Part shown: piece after piece, positions 28,398 to 37,579 of the stretch
How positions within the stretch are numbered: position 1 is the stretch's first letter
Layout of the letters: each line of letters opens with the position of its first letter
Translations under genes and position numbers: made by a program
The notes under the pieces: generated by a model
Told to the model about the DNA's origin: nothing
Seen by the model: the letters and a program-made list of their open reading frames with translations, nothing else
Databases searched by the model: none
DNA from: Streptomyces glaucescens
GTDB lineage: Bacteria > Actinomycetota > Actinomycetes > Streptomycetales > Streptomycetaceae
Assembly (NCBI RefSeq): GCF_000761215.1
Contig: NZ_CP009438.1
Span: 3,155,001 to 3,219,000, forward strand
DNA: 64,000 nt
Direction: 5' to 3'

Positions 28398-30083
28398 GTG
28401 GCGCGAGGCAGTGTGCGCGGGGACGTGCCCGCGGTCGAGGACACGATGTCCCTCACCGCGCGGTCCGCGGATCCGCAGACCGGTGAGGCGCAGGCCGCGG
28501 ATCCGCGGAGCGCGGAGCCGGCGGAGCGCCGGGGCGGGGGCGGTGGCGGCGGCGGCCGGCGGCGCGGGGGCCGCCGTGGCGCCGGACGGTCCCGCGGGCG
28601 CCGGGCGCTGCGCTGGTCGGCGACGGTGCTGGCGGTGGTCATAGTCGGCACCGCGGGAGCGGGCTACCTCTACTACCGGCACCTGAACGGCAACATCCAG
28701 AAGGACGACCTCAACCTCGGCGACAAGAGCATCGCCGCGCCCACCCCGAACGCGGCCGGGCAGACTCCGCTGAACATCCTGCTGATCGGCTCCGACGCCC
28801 GCGACAGCAAGGAGAACCAGAAGCTCGGCGGCGCGAGGGAGACCTTCGGCGGCACTCCGCTCGCCGACGTGCAGATGCTGCTGCACGTGTCGGCGGACCG
28901 CAGCAACATGTCGGTGGTGAGCATGCCCCGCGACACGCTGGTGCACATCCCCAAGTGCACCGACCCGGACGACGGGAAGGTGTACCCGGCGAGCACCCTG
29001 CCGACGGCCACCAACGAGAGCCTCGGCCACGGCGGCCCCGGCTGCACGGTGGCGACCTGGCAGGAGCTGACCGGCATCCACATCGACCACTTCATGATGA
29101 TCGACTTCGCGGGCGTGGTGTCCATGGCGGACGCCATCGGCGGCGTCCCGGTCTGCGTGGACGCCAACATCCACTCCCGCACCCGCACGGGCGAGGGCTC
29201 CGGGCTGAAGCTGGAGAAGGGCACCACCAAGATCAAGGGCAAGACGGCCCTCCAGTGGCTGCGCACCCGGTACGGCTTCGGCGACAACACCGACCTCTAC
29301 CGCGCCCAGGCGCAGCACATGTACATGAACTCGATGGTCCGCGAGCTGCGCGCCAACGCCACCCTGAGCAACCCCAACAAGCTGCGCAAGCTCGCCGAGG
29401 CGGCCACCGAGGCGATCGTCGTCGACGAGGGGCTGGGCACCCTCGGGAAGATGTACGACCTGGCCAACGAGCTGAAGAAGGTGCCGACCGACCGCATCAC
29501 CATGACGACCATGCCGAACCGGCTGGTCGGCAACCGGGTGGAGCCCACCGAGGACGCCGAGACGGTGTTCCGGATGCTGCGCGAGGACACCGCCCTCGAC
29601 GGCAAGGACCGGAAGAAGCCGCCGAAGAAGGACACGGAGTCCGACGACCCGGCGGCCCCCGACGCCGAGATCGCCGTCCAGGTGCGCAACGCCACCGCGT
29701 CGGACGGTCAGGCGGCGGCCGGCGGCCGGGCCTGGTCGGTGACGCAGCTGCTGACCGGCAAGGGCTTCGCGCAGGCCGTGGCGGACACCTCCGCCCCGGT
29801 CGCGGAGGAGAAGACGGTGATCCGCTTCCCGAGCGCCGATCTGGAGGGCGACGCGCAGCGGGTGGCGAAGGCCCTCGGCGTCCCGCTGAGCCAGGTGAGG
29901 AAGTCCACGGACGTCTCCGGGGTCACCCTGTTCGTCGGCGCGGACTGGCGGGAGGGGGCGGCGTACGAGGTGCCGAAGAAGCAGGACCGGACGCCGGAGT
30001 CGGCGAACGCGCTCAACGCCTCGGACGACTCGGCGTGCATGGAGGTGAACCCGAACTTCACCTGGCGGGAGGGCGAGGAGTAG
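28398..30083 (+). CDS. LCP family protein 3 with LytR_C domain
   Basis: A 561-residue LCP protein. The cytoplasmic N-terminus has a Gly/Arg-rich run, then one helix (ATVLAVVIVGTAGAGYLYY). The LCP domain carries NILLIGSDARD, SMPRDTLVHIP, DHFMMIDFAGVVSMADAIGGV and LRTRYGFGDNTDLYRAQ. The C-terminal LytR_C domain starts near IAVQVRNATASDG. GTG at 28398 has GGGAGGG seven bases upstream; ATG at 28446 behind GAGGA is an alternative. Its closest relative in the window is LCP 2 (shared spacing, LytR_C and linker), suggesting tandem duplication. It is convergent with the glycosyltransferase gene that follows. Confidence 0.9.
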   Translation: MARGSVRGDVPAVEDTMSLTARSADPQTGEAQAADPRSAEPAERRGGGGGGGGRRRGGRRGAGRSRGRRALRWSATVLAVVIVGTAGAGYLYYRHLNGNIQKDDLNLGDKSIAAPTPNAAGQTPLNILLIGSDARDSKENQKLGGARETFGGTPLADVQMLLHVSADRSNMSVVSMPRDTLVHIPKCTDPDDGKVYPASTLPTATNESLGHGGPGCTVATWQELTGIHIDHFMMIDFAGVVSMADAIGGVPVCVDANIHSRTRTGEGSGLKLEKGTTKIKGKTALQWLRTRYGFGDNTDLYRAQAQHMYMNSMVRELRANATLSNPNKLRKLAEAATEAIVVDEGLGTLGKMYDLANELKKVPTDRITMTTMPNRLVGNRVEPTEDAETVFRMLREDTALDGKDRKKPPKKDTESDDPAAPDAEIAVQVRNATASDGQAAAGGRAWSVTQLLTGKGFAQAVADTSAPVAEEKTVIRFPSADLEGDAQRVAKALGVPLSQVRKSTDVSGVTLFVGADWREGAAYEVPKKQDRTPESANALNASDDSACMEVNPNFTWREGEE

Positions 30084-30107
30084 TCCGGGTCACCTCGGCG
30101 GCGGCGT

Positions 30108-31157
30108 TCAGCCGACCGTCACGTCCGGGCTGCCGGAGTCCCGCACGGCCGGCCGCCGGGACGCGATGACCTTCCTGGCCAGTGACTTGGGGCTGGTCAG
30201 GAAGCCGTAGCCCCAGGACATGTGCATGGTGGCGAGGGCGACGGGGATCTGCAGCCGCGCCTTGAGCGGCAGTCCCTTGCCCGCGGGCACGGACCCGGCG
30301 ACGATCGCGGCGAGGTAGCCGCCGGGGATCACGAAGCCCCACGGGGTGAGCGCGGCGCCCACGACGAGGCCCGCCGCGATCGCGCAGACGGCGGTCGGCG
30401 GGGCCAGGTAGCGCAGGTTGATCGACCCGGAGTGGTAGCGGGCGACGACGTGCCGCCAGCGGCCGTAGTCCTTGTACTGCTTGGCGAGGGCCCTCACGCT
30501 GGGCCGGGGCCGGTAGGACACCTTCAGTTCGGGCGAGAACCAGATCAGCCCGCCCGCCTCGCGGATGCGGAAGTTCAGCTCCCAGTCCTGGGCGCGGATG
30601 AACTCCTCGTTGTAGCCGCCCTGCTGCTCCAGCGCCTCGCGCCGGAAGACGCCGAGGTAGACGGTCTCGGCGGGGCCCGCCTGGCCGCCGGTGTGGAAGG
30701 CGGCGTTGCCGACGCCGATCTTCGAGGTCATGGCGGCGGCGACCGCGTGCTCCCAGTCGTTCTCGCCCTCGGCGTGCATGATGCCGCCGACGTTCTGCGC
30801 GCCGGTCTCCTCCAGGAGCCGTACCGCGGTGGCGATGTAGTTCGGCGAGAGCATGCCGTGCCCGTCGACGCGGACCACGATCGGGTGCCGGGAGGCCTTG
30901 ATCGCGGCGTTGAGGGCGGCGGGCGTGCGGCCGGTCGGGTTGGGCACGGTGTGCACCCGCGGGTCCTCGCGGACCAGCTCGGCGGCGATCTCGTCCGTGC
31001 GGTCCGTGGACGGACCGAGGGCGATCACGACCTCCATCTCGCCGGCGTACTCCTGGGCGAGGATCGCGTGGACGGCGCCGCGCAGATGCCGCTCCTCGTT
31101 GAGGACGGGCATGATCACGGACACGGCGGGGAGCTGCACGTCGGGCTTCGCGTTCAT
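30108..31157 (-). CDS. family 2 glycosyltransferase with C-terminal membrane anchor
   Basis: A 349-residue GT-A glycosyltransferase. The start VSVIMPVLNEERHLRGAV is the nucleotide-binding strand/loop, VVRVDGHGMLS contains the DxD-type metal site, and AQDWELNFRIREAG is the acceptor/ED site of GT2 enzymes. Two or three hydrophobic segments after residue 250 (AVCAIAAGLVVGAALTPWGF, then YLAAIVAGSV) anchor it at the membrane. It lies between LCP genes on the opposite strand, and such clustering suggests that it helps build the polymer that LCP proteins attach. ATG at 31157 has AGG five bases upstream. Donor and acceptor unknown. Confidence 0.87.
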   Translation of the reverse strand: MNAKPDVQLPAVSVIMPVLNEERHLRGAVHAILAQEYAGEMEVVIALGPSTDRTDEIAAELVREDPRVHTVPNPTGRTPAALNAAIKASRHPIVVRVDGHGMLSPNYIATAVRLLEETGAQNVGGIMHAEGENDWEHAVAAAMTSKIGVGNAAFHTGGQAGPAETVYLGVFRREALEQQGGYNEEFIRAQDWELNFRIREAGGLIWFSPELKVSYRPRPSVRALAKQYKDYGRWRHVVARYHSGSINLRYLAPPTAVCAIAAGLVVGAALTPWGFVIPGGYLAAIVAGSVPAGKGLPLKARLQIPVALATMHMSWGYGFLTSPKSLARKVIASRRPAVRDSGSPDVTVG

Positions 31158-31285
31158 AGGGGCCTCACGTTACCGCGAACGGGGGACACCGGTGCGCCCC
31201 GCCGGGAGCGCTGCACCGGGCCGCAGATCGTATGGGCCTACGGTGCTCACGGTTCCCGCGTACGGCCGTCGTCCGGAGGTGTCCC

Positions 31286-32755
31286 GTGCCCGCACCGCCT
31301 CGGTCCCCGAGCCGGCCCGAGCATCGCCCGCAGGCGCAGCGCCGCGCGCCGCGTCCGCCCGTACGGCGGAAACGGCCGCGCTGGGCCGTGCGGGCGGTGA
31401 CCGGCCTGTCGGTGGCGGTGCTGGCCTCGGCGGGGATCGGGCACGCGCTGGTCACCAGTCTTGACGCGGACATCTCCCGGGTCGACCCGTTCCGCGACAT
31501 GAAGAACCGGCCCCACGCGGGGCACGGCATGAACGTGCTGCTGGTCGGCACGGACGGCCGGGACCGGATCAGCCCGCAGGAGCGGCGCCGCTACCGGCTG
31601 GGCGGGGAACCCTGCCACTGCACCGACACCCTCATGATCGTGCACATCTCGGAGGACCGGGAGCGGGCGAGCGTGGTGAGCCTGCCCCGCGACTCGTACG
31701 CCGAGCTGCCGCCGCACACCGACGCGACCACCGGCGAACGGCACCCGGGCCACCCGGTCAAGCTGAACGCGGCGTACGCGGAGGGCGGGCCGCGGCTGAC
31801 CGTGCGCACGGTGGAGCGCCTGACCAAGGTGAAGATCGACCACTACCTGGAGGTCGACTTCACCAGTTTCATGAAGACCGTGGACGTGCTCGGCGGGGTG
31901 AGGATCTGCACGGTCCGGCCGCTGAAGGACCGCTACAGCGGCCTCGACCTGCCGGCCGGCACCCACACCCTGAACGGCGGCGAGGCCCTCCAGTACGTGC
32001 GGGCCCGCCACCTCGACGGCGCCTCCGACCTGGGCCGGATGCAGCGCCAGCAGCGGTTCCTCGCCGCGCTGATCGACCACGCGACCTCCTCCGGGGTGCT
32101 GCTGAACCCGCTGAAGTTCCGCGACGTGACCCGGGCGGTGCTCGGGTCGGTGCGGGCGGACAAGGGCTTCGGCACGGACGAGCTGCTGCACCTGGGCCGG
32201 GCGATGCGGGACTTCTCCCCCGCGTCGTCGGAGTTCACCACCGTGCCGATCGAGCGGATGGGCTACGACGTGAAGGGCGTCGGCTCGACCTTGAAGTGGG
32301 ACGCGGCCAAGGCGGACCGGATCTTCCAGGCCCTGCGGGACGACCGCCCGCTGGCGGCGGCGCGGCCGAAGCGGGCCCCGGCGCGGGTGGTGGAGGTGGC
32401 CCCGCAGCAGATCCGCGTCCAGGTGGAGAACGGCACCCTGACCCCCGGCCTCGGCCGGCGGGCCGACGACGCGCTGGCGGCGACCGGTTTCCGCACGACC
32501 CGGCTGCCGGTGAACGCGGCCCGGCAGGACGTGCGGCGCACGGTCGTGGCGCACGACCCGCGCTGGGACCGCTCGGCGCGGTCCCTGGCCGCCGCCCTGC
32601 CCGGCAGCGAGCTGCGGGCGGTCGAGGGCCAGGGGGCGACCCTGAAGGTGATCGTCGGCGCCGACTACAAGGGCGTCGCCAAGGTCCGGGGCGAGACGCC
32701 GCGGCCACTCGGGGCGTCCTCGGTGGTGCGGGGCGACGAGGCGGGCTGCTCGTGA
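31286..32755 (+). CDS. LCP family protein 4 with LytR_C domain
   Basis: A 489-residue LCP protein. A short, very basic N-terminus leads into one helix (AVTGLSVAVLASAGIGHAL). The LCP domain shows NVLLVGTDGRDR, SLPRDSYAELP, DHYLEVDFTSFMKTVDVLGGV and YVRARHLDGASDLGRMQRQQRF. The two cysteines in EPCHCTDTLM are unusual at this position. LytR_C begins near IRVQVENGTLTPG. GTG at 31286 is set by GGAGG six bases upstream. It is divergent from the glycosyltransferase gene, with 128 bp between the two starts, and ends 19 bp from a convergent thioesterase gene. Confidence 0.9.
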   Translation: MPAPPRSPSRPEHRPQAQRRAPRPPVRRKRPRWAVRAVTGLSVAVLASAGIGHALVTSLDADISRVDPFRDMKNRPHAGHGMNVLLVGTDGRDRISPQERRRYRLGGEPCHCTDTLMIVHISEDRERASVVSLPRDSYAELPPHTDATTGERHPGHPVKLNAAYAEGGPRLTVRTVERLTKVKIDHYLEVDFTSFMKTVDVLGGVRICTVRPLKDRYSGLDLPAGTHTLNGGEALQYVRARHLDGASDLGRMQRQQRFLAALIDHATSSGVLLNPLKFRDVTRAVLGSVRADKGFGTDELLHLGRAMRDFSPASSEFTTVPIERMGYDVKGVGSTLKWDAAKADRIFQALRDDRPLAAARPKRAPARVVEVAPQQIRVQVENGTLTPGLGRRADDALAATGFRTTRLPVNAARQDVRRTVVAHDPRWDRSARSLAAALPGSELRAVEGQGATLKVIVGADYKGVAKVRGETPRPLGASSVVRGDEAGCS

Positions 32756-32774
32756 GGCGGCGCCCGCCCGGCGC

Positions 32775-33341
32775 TCAGTCCTCGAAGCCCTCCGCGGCCC
32801 GCCTCTCGCGCAGCTCCATGATCGCGCGGCGGCGGGCCAGCCGGTGGGTGCGGCGGATCTGGGCCTCCTGGTAGCGGCGCCGGTCGCGGTCCGTCTCGGG
32901 GATGACCGGCGGGACCCGGCGGGGCTTGCCGTCGGCGTCGACCGCGGCGAAGACCAGGTAGGCGGAGCCGACCTGGGTGGGCGGGGCGGACTCGTTCCAG
33001 CGTTCGGCGAGGACCCGGACGCCGACCTCCATTGAGGTCCGGCCGGTCCAGTTGACCTGGGCCTTGACGTGGACCAGGTCGCCGACGCGGACCGGCTCCA
33101 GGAAGGCCATCTCGTCCATGGAGGCGGTGACGGCGGGTCCGCCGCTGTGCCGTCCGGCCACGGCGCCGGCGGCGTCGTCGACCAGTTTCATGATCACCCC
33201 GCCGTGCACCGTGCCCAGCAGGTTGGTGTCGTTGTGGGTCATGATGTGGCTGAGCGTGGTCCGGGATGCCGAGGTGGGCTTGCCCGGGATGTCCGTCGCG
33301 TCCGGAGTTTCCGCCCTGGTGGCGCCGGCCTGGTCTGTCAT
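32775..33341 (-). CDS. hotdog-fold acyl-CoA thioesterase
   Basis: A 188-residue cytoplasmic thioesterase of the YciA/ACOT type that hydrolyses acyl-CoAs. The hotdog domain includes SHIMTHNDTNLLGTVHGGVIMKLVDDAAG, with the catalytic Asn/Asp-containing loop and the central helix, followed by DLVHVKAQVNWTGRTSMEVGV. A basic C-terminal helix (RRTHRLARRRAI) extends the domain. ATG at 33341 is followed by a 30-residue disordered lead, and AAGG lies nine bases upstream. Orientation opposite to both flanking LCP genes suggests no direct functional link. Confidence 0.88.
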   Translation of the reverse strand: MTDQAGATRAETPDATDIPGKPTSASRTTLSHIMTHNDTNLLGTVHGGVIMKLVDDAAGAVAGRHSGGPAVTASMDEMAFLEPVRVGDLVHVKAQVNWTGRTSMEVGVRVLAERWNESAPPTQVGSAYLVFAAVDADGKPRRVPPVIPETDRDRRRYQEAQIRRTHRLARRRAIMELRERRAAEGFED

Positions 33342-33460
33342 GGCCTCTACCTTATGCCGAACCGCGATCCGGGAGATTTGTGTCGGGTTCGCAACAGCCA
33401 GGCCCCTGTTTTCCACGGAACCTTGTGGAGCACACAGCGGTGCCGGGCACACTGGGCTGC

Positions 33461-34735
33461 ATGAATGACTGGCCCCAGGGAACGTCCGACGACAACCGCG
33501 GCCCGCGCTACGGACGCGGCAGCGCCGGCGCGCAGCCGGAAGGCGCCCGCGTGATGCGCCAGGTGCGGCGCGGCGGCCGGGCGGCGCCGCCCGCCTCGGG
33601 CCCCGGGGTGCCGCGGCAGCCGTCGTACGTCGACGGCGGCGAGGGCGACTTCGGCGGCTACGACAGCGGCTACAACACCGGGCAGGTCTACGGCACACCC
33701 GCGGGCCGGGGCCCGTCCGGTCCCGGTGGCTCCGGGCCGCGCGGACCGCGCCCCGCGCCGAACTGGCGGCGCCGCATCAAGGTGACCGCGATCACGCTCG
33801 CCGCGGTGCTGGTCGTCACGACCGTCGGCACGTACTTCTGGGCCGACTCCAAGCTCAACCGCGACGTCGACCTGTCCACGGTGATCGACCGCCCGGAGAA
33901 GGGCGAGGGCACCAACTACCTCATCGTCGGGTCCGACAGCCGTGAGGGCATGACCTCCGAGCAGAAGAAGCGGCTGCACACCGGGTCCTCCGAGGGCAAG
34001 CGCACCGACTCGATGATGATCCTGCACACCGGCGACAACGGCCCCACGCTGATCTCGCTGCCCCGCGACTCCAACGTCACGATCCCCGAGTTCCAGGGCT
34101 CGGAGTCGGGCAAGCGGCGGGCGGCGATGGGCGCGAACAAGCTGAACGCCGCGTACGCCATCGACGGGCCGACGCTGCTGGTGCGCACGGTGGAGTACAA
34201 CACCGGACTGCACATCGACCACTACGTGGAGATCGGCTTCGCCGGTTTCGCGAACATCGTGGACGCGGTCGGCGGCGTCGAGATGGACATCCCGCAGGAC
34301 ATCAAGGACACCAAGTCCGGCGCGAACTTCGAGAAGGGCCGGCAGACCCTGAACGGCGAGGAGGCCCTCGCCTTCGTCCGCACCCGCTACGCGCTGGCCG
34401 GCTCCGACCTGGACCGCACCAAGAACCAGCAGAAGTTCCTCAACGCGCTCGCCAGCCAGGTGGCGACCCCCGGGACCGTCCTCAACCCGTTCAAGCTGTA
34501 CCCGACCATGGGCGCCGGCCTGGACTCGCTCATCGTCGACAAGGACATGGGCCTGTGGGACCTGGCCTCCATGTTCTGGGCGATGAAGGGCGTCAGCGGC
34601 GGCGACGGCAAGTCGCTGAACATGCCGATCGCGGGCGACGCCGGCAACGGCAACCTCCAGTGGGACATGACCAAGGTCAAGACGCTGGTGGACCAGCTGA
34701 AGGCCGACGAGAAGGTCACGGTCTCCGGCAACTGA
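33461..34735 (+). CDS. LCP family protein 5
   Basis: A 424-residue LCP protein. About 100 residues of disordered Gly/Arg/Tyr-rich cytoplasmic sequence precede one helix (AITLAAVLVVTTVGTYFW). The LCP domain has NYLIVGSDSREG, SLPRDSNVTIP, DHYVEIGFAGFANIVDAVGGVEMDIP and FVRTRYALAGSDLDRTKNQQ. There is no LytR_C domain; the protein ends shortly after the core (KTLVDQLKADEKVTV). ATG at 33461 has no Shine-Dalgarno, and CACACT lies about 6 bp upstream as a possible -10, so it may be leaderless. A bidirectional terminator follows. Confidence 0.9.
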   Translation: MNDWPQGTSDDNRGPRYGRGSAGAQPEGARVMRQVRRGGRAAPPASGPGVPRQPSYVDGGEGDFGGYDSGYNTGQVYGTPAGRGPSGPGGSGPRGPRPAPNWRRRIKVTAITLAAVLVVTTVGTYFWADSKLNRDVDLSTVIDRPEKGEGTNYLIVGSDSREGMTSEQKKRLHTGSSEGKRTDSMMILHTGDNGPTLISLPRDSNVTIPEFQGSESGKRRAAMGANKLNAAYAIDGPTLLVRTVEYNTGLHIDHYVEIGFAGFANIVDAVGGVEMDIPQDIKDTKSGANFEKGRQTLNGEEALAFVRTRYALAGSDLDRTKNQQKFLNALASQVATPGTVLNPFKLYPTMGAGLDSLIVDKDMGLWDLASMFWAMKGVSGGDGKSLNMPIAGDAGNGNLQWDMTKVKTLVDQLKADEKVTVSGN

Positions 34736-34751
34736 GCGCCGTACGACGCAC

Positions 34752-34785
34752 CAACGGCCCCCGGCGGATCCGCCGGGGGCCGTTG
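34752..34785. terminator. bidirectional palindromic terminator
   Basis: A perfect 34-bp palindrome (each arm CAACGGCCCCCGGCGGA) is centred between the convergent LCP 5 and acyl-CoA dehydrogenase genes. Confidence 0.9.
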
Positions 34786-34805
34786 CGCACTCCGGGCAGG
34801 CCGGG

Positions 34806-35963
34806 TTACGGCAGATTCCGCGCCATCACGATCCGCTGAACCTGATTCGTACCTTCATAAATCTGCGTGATCTTCGCGTCGCGCATCATGCGCTCGACCG
34901 GGTAGTCACGGGTGTAGCCGTAGCCGCCGAGGAGCTGGACGGCGTCGGTGGTGACCTCCATGGCCACGTCCGAGGCGAAGCACTTGGCGGCGGCGCCCAG
35001 GTAGGTGAGGTCGGCGTCGCCGCGCTCGGAGGCGGCGGCGGCCTGGTAGGTCAGGGCGCGGGCGGCCGAGATCTTCATCGCCATGTCGGCGAGCATGAAC
35101 TGGATGCCCTGGAAGTCGGCGATCGGCTTGCCGAACTGCTTGCGCTCCTGGACGTACCCCTTGGCGTAGTCCAGGGCGCCCTGGGCGATGCCGAGGGCCT
35201 GGGCCGCGATGGTGATGCGGGTGTGGTCCAGGGTCTTCATCGCGGTGGCGAAGCCGGTGCCCTCCTCGCCGATCATGCGGTCGGCGGGGATGCGGACGTT
35301 GTCGAGGTAGACCTCGCGGGTCGGGGAGCCCTTGATGCCGAGCTTCTTCTCGGGGGCGCCGAAGGAGACGCCCTCGTCGGACTTCTCGACGACGAAGGCG
35401 GAGATGCCCTTGGAGCGCTTGGCCGGGTCCGTCACGGCCATGACCGTGTAGAACTCCGACACGCCCGCGTTGGTGATCCAGCGCTTCACGCCGTTGAGGA
35501 CCCAGTGGTCGCCGTCGCGGACCGCGCGGGTCTTCATGCCGGCCGCGTCGGAGCCCGCGTCGGGCTCGGAGAGGCAGTACGAGAACATCGCGTCGCCCTT
35601 GGCGAGCGGCGTCATGTACTTCTTCTTCAGCTCCTCGGAGCCGGAGAGGATCACGGGGAGGGAACCCAGCTTGTTCACCGCGGGGATCAGCGAGGAGGAC
35701 GCGCAGACGCGGGCCACCTCCTCGATGACGATCACGGTCGCCAGCGCGTCGGCGCCCGCGCCGCCGTAGGACTCGGGGACGTGCACGGCGTGCAGGTCGT
35801 TGGCGACGAGCGCGTCCAGCGCCTCCTGCGGGAAGCGGGCTTCCTCGTCCACCGCGGCGGCGTGCGGCGCGATCTTCGCCTCGGCCAGCGAGCGGACGGC
35901 GTCGCGGAGCATGTCGTGCTCCTCGGACGGGCGGTACAGGTCGAAATCAGCCGATCCGGCCAA
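34806..35963 (-). CDS. acyl-CoA dehydrogenase
   Basis: A 385-residue FAD enzyme that introduces the alpha-beta double bond in acyl-CoA. It has the full three-domain family architecture: SYCLSEPDAGSDAAG (FAD/substrate loop), WITNAGVSEFYTVMAV, RKQFGKPIADFQGIQFMLADM, and the C-terminal catalytic Glu in ITQIYEGTNQVQRIVMARNLP. The mycobacterial gene at this syntenic position is fadE25. The start is TTG at 35963 (LAGSADFDLYRPSEEH), behind GTGAGAG. The promoter region contains a TTAC-N6-GTAA inverted repeat in an AT-rich island. Chain-length preference unknown. Confidence 0.93.
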   Translation of the reverse strand: MAGSADFDLYRPSEEHDMLRDAVRSLAEAKIAPHAAAVDEEARFPQEALDALVANDLHAVHVPESYGGAGADALATVIVIEEVARVCASSSLIPAVNKLGSLPVILSGSEELKKKYMTPLAKGDAMFSYCLSEPDAGSDAAGMKTRAVRDGDHWVLNGVKRWITNAGVSEFYTVMAVTDPAKRSKGISAFVVEKSDEGVSFGAPEKKLGIKGSPTREVYLDNVRIPADRMIGEEGTGFATAMKTLDHTRITIAAQALGIAQGALDYAKGYVQERKQFGKPIADFQGIQFMLADMAMKISAARALTYQAAAASERGDADLTYLGAAAKCFASDVAMEVTTDAVQLLGGYGYTRDYPVERMMRDAKITQIYEGTNQVQRIVMARNLP

Positions 35964-35989
35964 GGTCTCTCACGCTCCAAGGACGCTAA

Positions 35990-36003
35990 TTACCGTTAAG
36001 TAA
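35990..36003 (-). promoter_or_regulatory. candidate operator upstream of acyl-CoA dehydrogenase
   Basis: TTACCGTTAAGTAA (TTAC-N6-GTAA) lies 27 bp upstream of the dehydrogenase start, within an unusually AT-rich stretch (to about 36014) for this genome. The size and symmetry would suit a TetR-type lipid regulator. Confidence 0.4.
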
Positions 36004-36147
36004 CACAAATTTTAGGGGCCTGGCCAGCTTCAGACCAGGTGACCTTGGCGACAGACGGGGGACGGAGACGGGGACGCGGGAAAGGTGCCCGGCGGGCGGC
36101 CCGACTATGCTCGGCCTCCGCACCACCGGCGGACCCCAGGAGCACCC

Positions 36148-37491
36148 ATGGCCCTCAAGATCACCGTGATCGGCACCGGCTACCTCGGCGCCACCCACGC
36201 CGCGGCCATGGCCGAGCTCGGGTTCGAGGTGCTGGGGCTCGACGTGGTCCCCGAGAAGATCGAGATGCTGCGCCGCGCCGAGACCCCGATGTACGAGCCG
36301 GGCCTCGACGAGCTGCTGCGCAAGCACGTCGCCGGGATCGCGGGCTCCACCGGGCGGCTGCGCTTCACCACCGACTGGGCCGAGGTCGGCGCCTTCGGCG
36401 ACGTGCACTTCGTCTGCGTGAACACCCCGCAGCGGCACGGCGAGTACGCCTGCGACATGTCGTACGTCGACGCCGCGTTCGCCTCCCTCGCCCCGCACCT
36501 GAACGGCCCCGCGCTGGTCGTCGGCAAGTCCACCGTGCCCGTCGGCTCCGCGGACCGGCTCGCCGCCTACCTCGCCGAGCACGCCCCGGCCGGCGGCGAC
36601 GCCGAGCTGGCCTGGAACCCGGAGTTCCTGCGCGAGGGGTTCGCCGTGCAGGACACCCTGCACCCCGACCGGATCGTGATCGGCGTGCGCGGCGACCGCG
36701 CGGAGAAGCTGCTGCGCGAGGTGTACGCCACCCCGCTCGCCGAGGGCACGCCGTTCGTCGTCACCGACTTCCCGACCGCGGAGCTGGTGAAGACCTCCGC
36801 GAACTCCTTCCTCGCCACCAAGATCTCCTTCATCAACGCGATGGCCGAGGTCTGCGAGGCGGCCGGCGGCGATGTCGCCAAGCTGGCGGAGGCGATCGGC
36901 TACGACGACCGGATCGGCCGCAAGTTCCTGCGCGCGGGCATCGGCTTCGGCGGCGGCTGCCTGCCGAAGGACATCCGCGCGTTCATGGCGCGCGCCGGCG
37001 AGCTGGGCGCCGACCAGGCGCTGACCTTCCTGCGCGAGATCGACTCGATCAACATGCGCCAGCGCGGCCAGATGGTGGAACTCGCCCGGCAGGCCCTGGG
37101 CGGCGGGCCGTTCCTCGGCAAGCGGGTGGCGGTGCTCGGCGCGACCTTCAAGCCGGACTCGGACGACGTGCGCGACTCGCCCGCGCTGAACGTGGCGGGA
37201 CAGATCCACCTCCAGGGCGGCCAGGTCACCGTCTACGACCCGAAGGGCATGGACAACGCCCGCCGGATCTTCCCGACCCTCGGCTACGCCGGCTCCGCCG
37301 TGGACGCGGTGCGCGGCGCGGACGTCGTCCTGCACCTGACGGAGTGGCGGGAGTTCCGCGAGCTGGACCCGGAGGTGCTCGGCGAGGTGGCGGCGGCCCG
37401 GATCGTCCTGGACGGGCGCAACGCCCTCGACCCGGAGCTGTGGCGCCGGGCGGGCTGGACGTACCGGGCGATGGGCCGCCCGACCGCGTAG
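36148..37491 (+). CDS. UDP-glucose 6-dehydrogenase
   Basis: A 447-residue NAD-dependent enzyme that oxidises UDP-glucose twice to UDP-glucuronate, a precursor for acidic envelope polymers. The N-terminal Rossmann loop is GTGYLGATHAAAMAELG; the catalytic Lys region is KTSANSFLATKISFINAMAE, and the nucleophilic Cys lies in GFGGGCLPKDIRAF. The C-terminal domain (LGATFKPDSDDVRDSPAL) is typical of UGD. GDP-mannose dehydrogenase shares these motifs and is the main alternative given the mannose genes. ATG at 36148 has AGGAG five bases upstream. A convergent terminator follows. Confidence 0.92.
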   Translation: MALKITVIGTGYLGATHAAAMAELGFEVLGLDVVPEKIEMLRRAETPMYEPGLDELLRKHVAGIAGSTGRLRFTTDWAEVGAFGDVHFVCVNTPQRHGEYACDMSYVDAAFASLAPHLNGPALVVGKSTVPVGSADRLAAYLAEHAPAGGDAELAWNPEFLREGFAVQDTLHPDRIVIGVRGDRAEKLLREVYATPLAEGTPFVVTDFPTAELVKTSANSFLATKISFINAMAEVCEAAGGDVAKLAEAIGYDDRIGRKFLRAGIGFGGGCLPKDIRAFMARAGELGADQALTFLREIDSINMRQRGQMVELARQALGGGPFLGKRVAVLGATFKPDSDDVRDSPALNVAGQIHLQGGQVTVYDPKGMDNARRIFPTLGYAGSAVDAVRGADVVLHLTEWREFRELDPEVLGEVAAARIVLDGRNALDPELWRRAGWTYRAMGRPTA

Positions 37492-37508
37492 CGGACGGCA
37501 CGCACGGC

Positions 37509-37549
37509 GACGCCGGTTCGGCCGAGGCTCAGTCGGCCGAACCGGCGTC
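37509..37549. terminator. bidirectional hairpin terminator
   Basis: GACGCCGGTTCGGCCGA (37509-37525) pairs perfectly with its complement at 37533-37549 around a 7-nt loop, between the convergent ugd-type and CGNR genes. Confidence 0.9.
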
Positions 37550-37579
37550 TGGTCGCATTCTGCACCAACTCCGCGCCGC

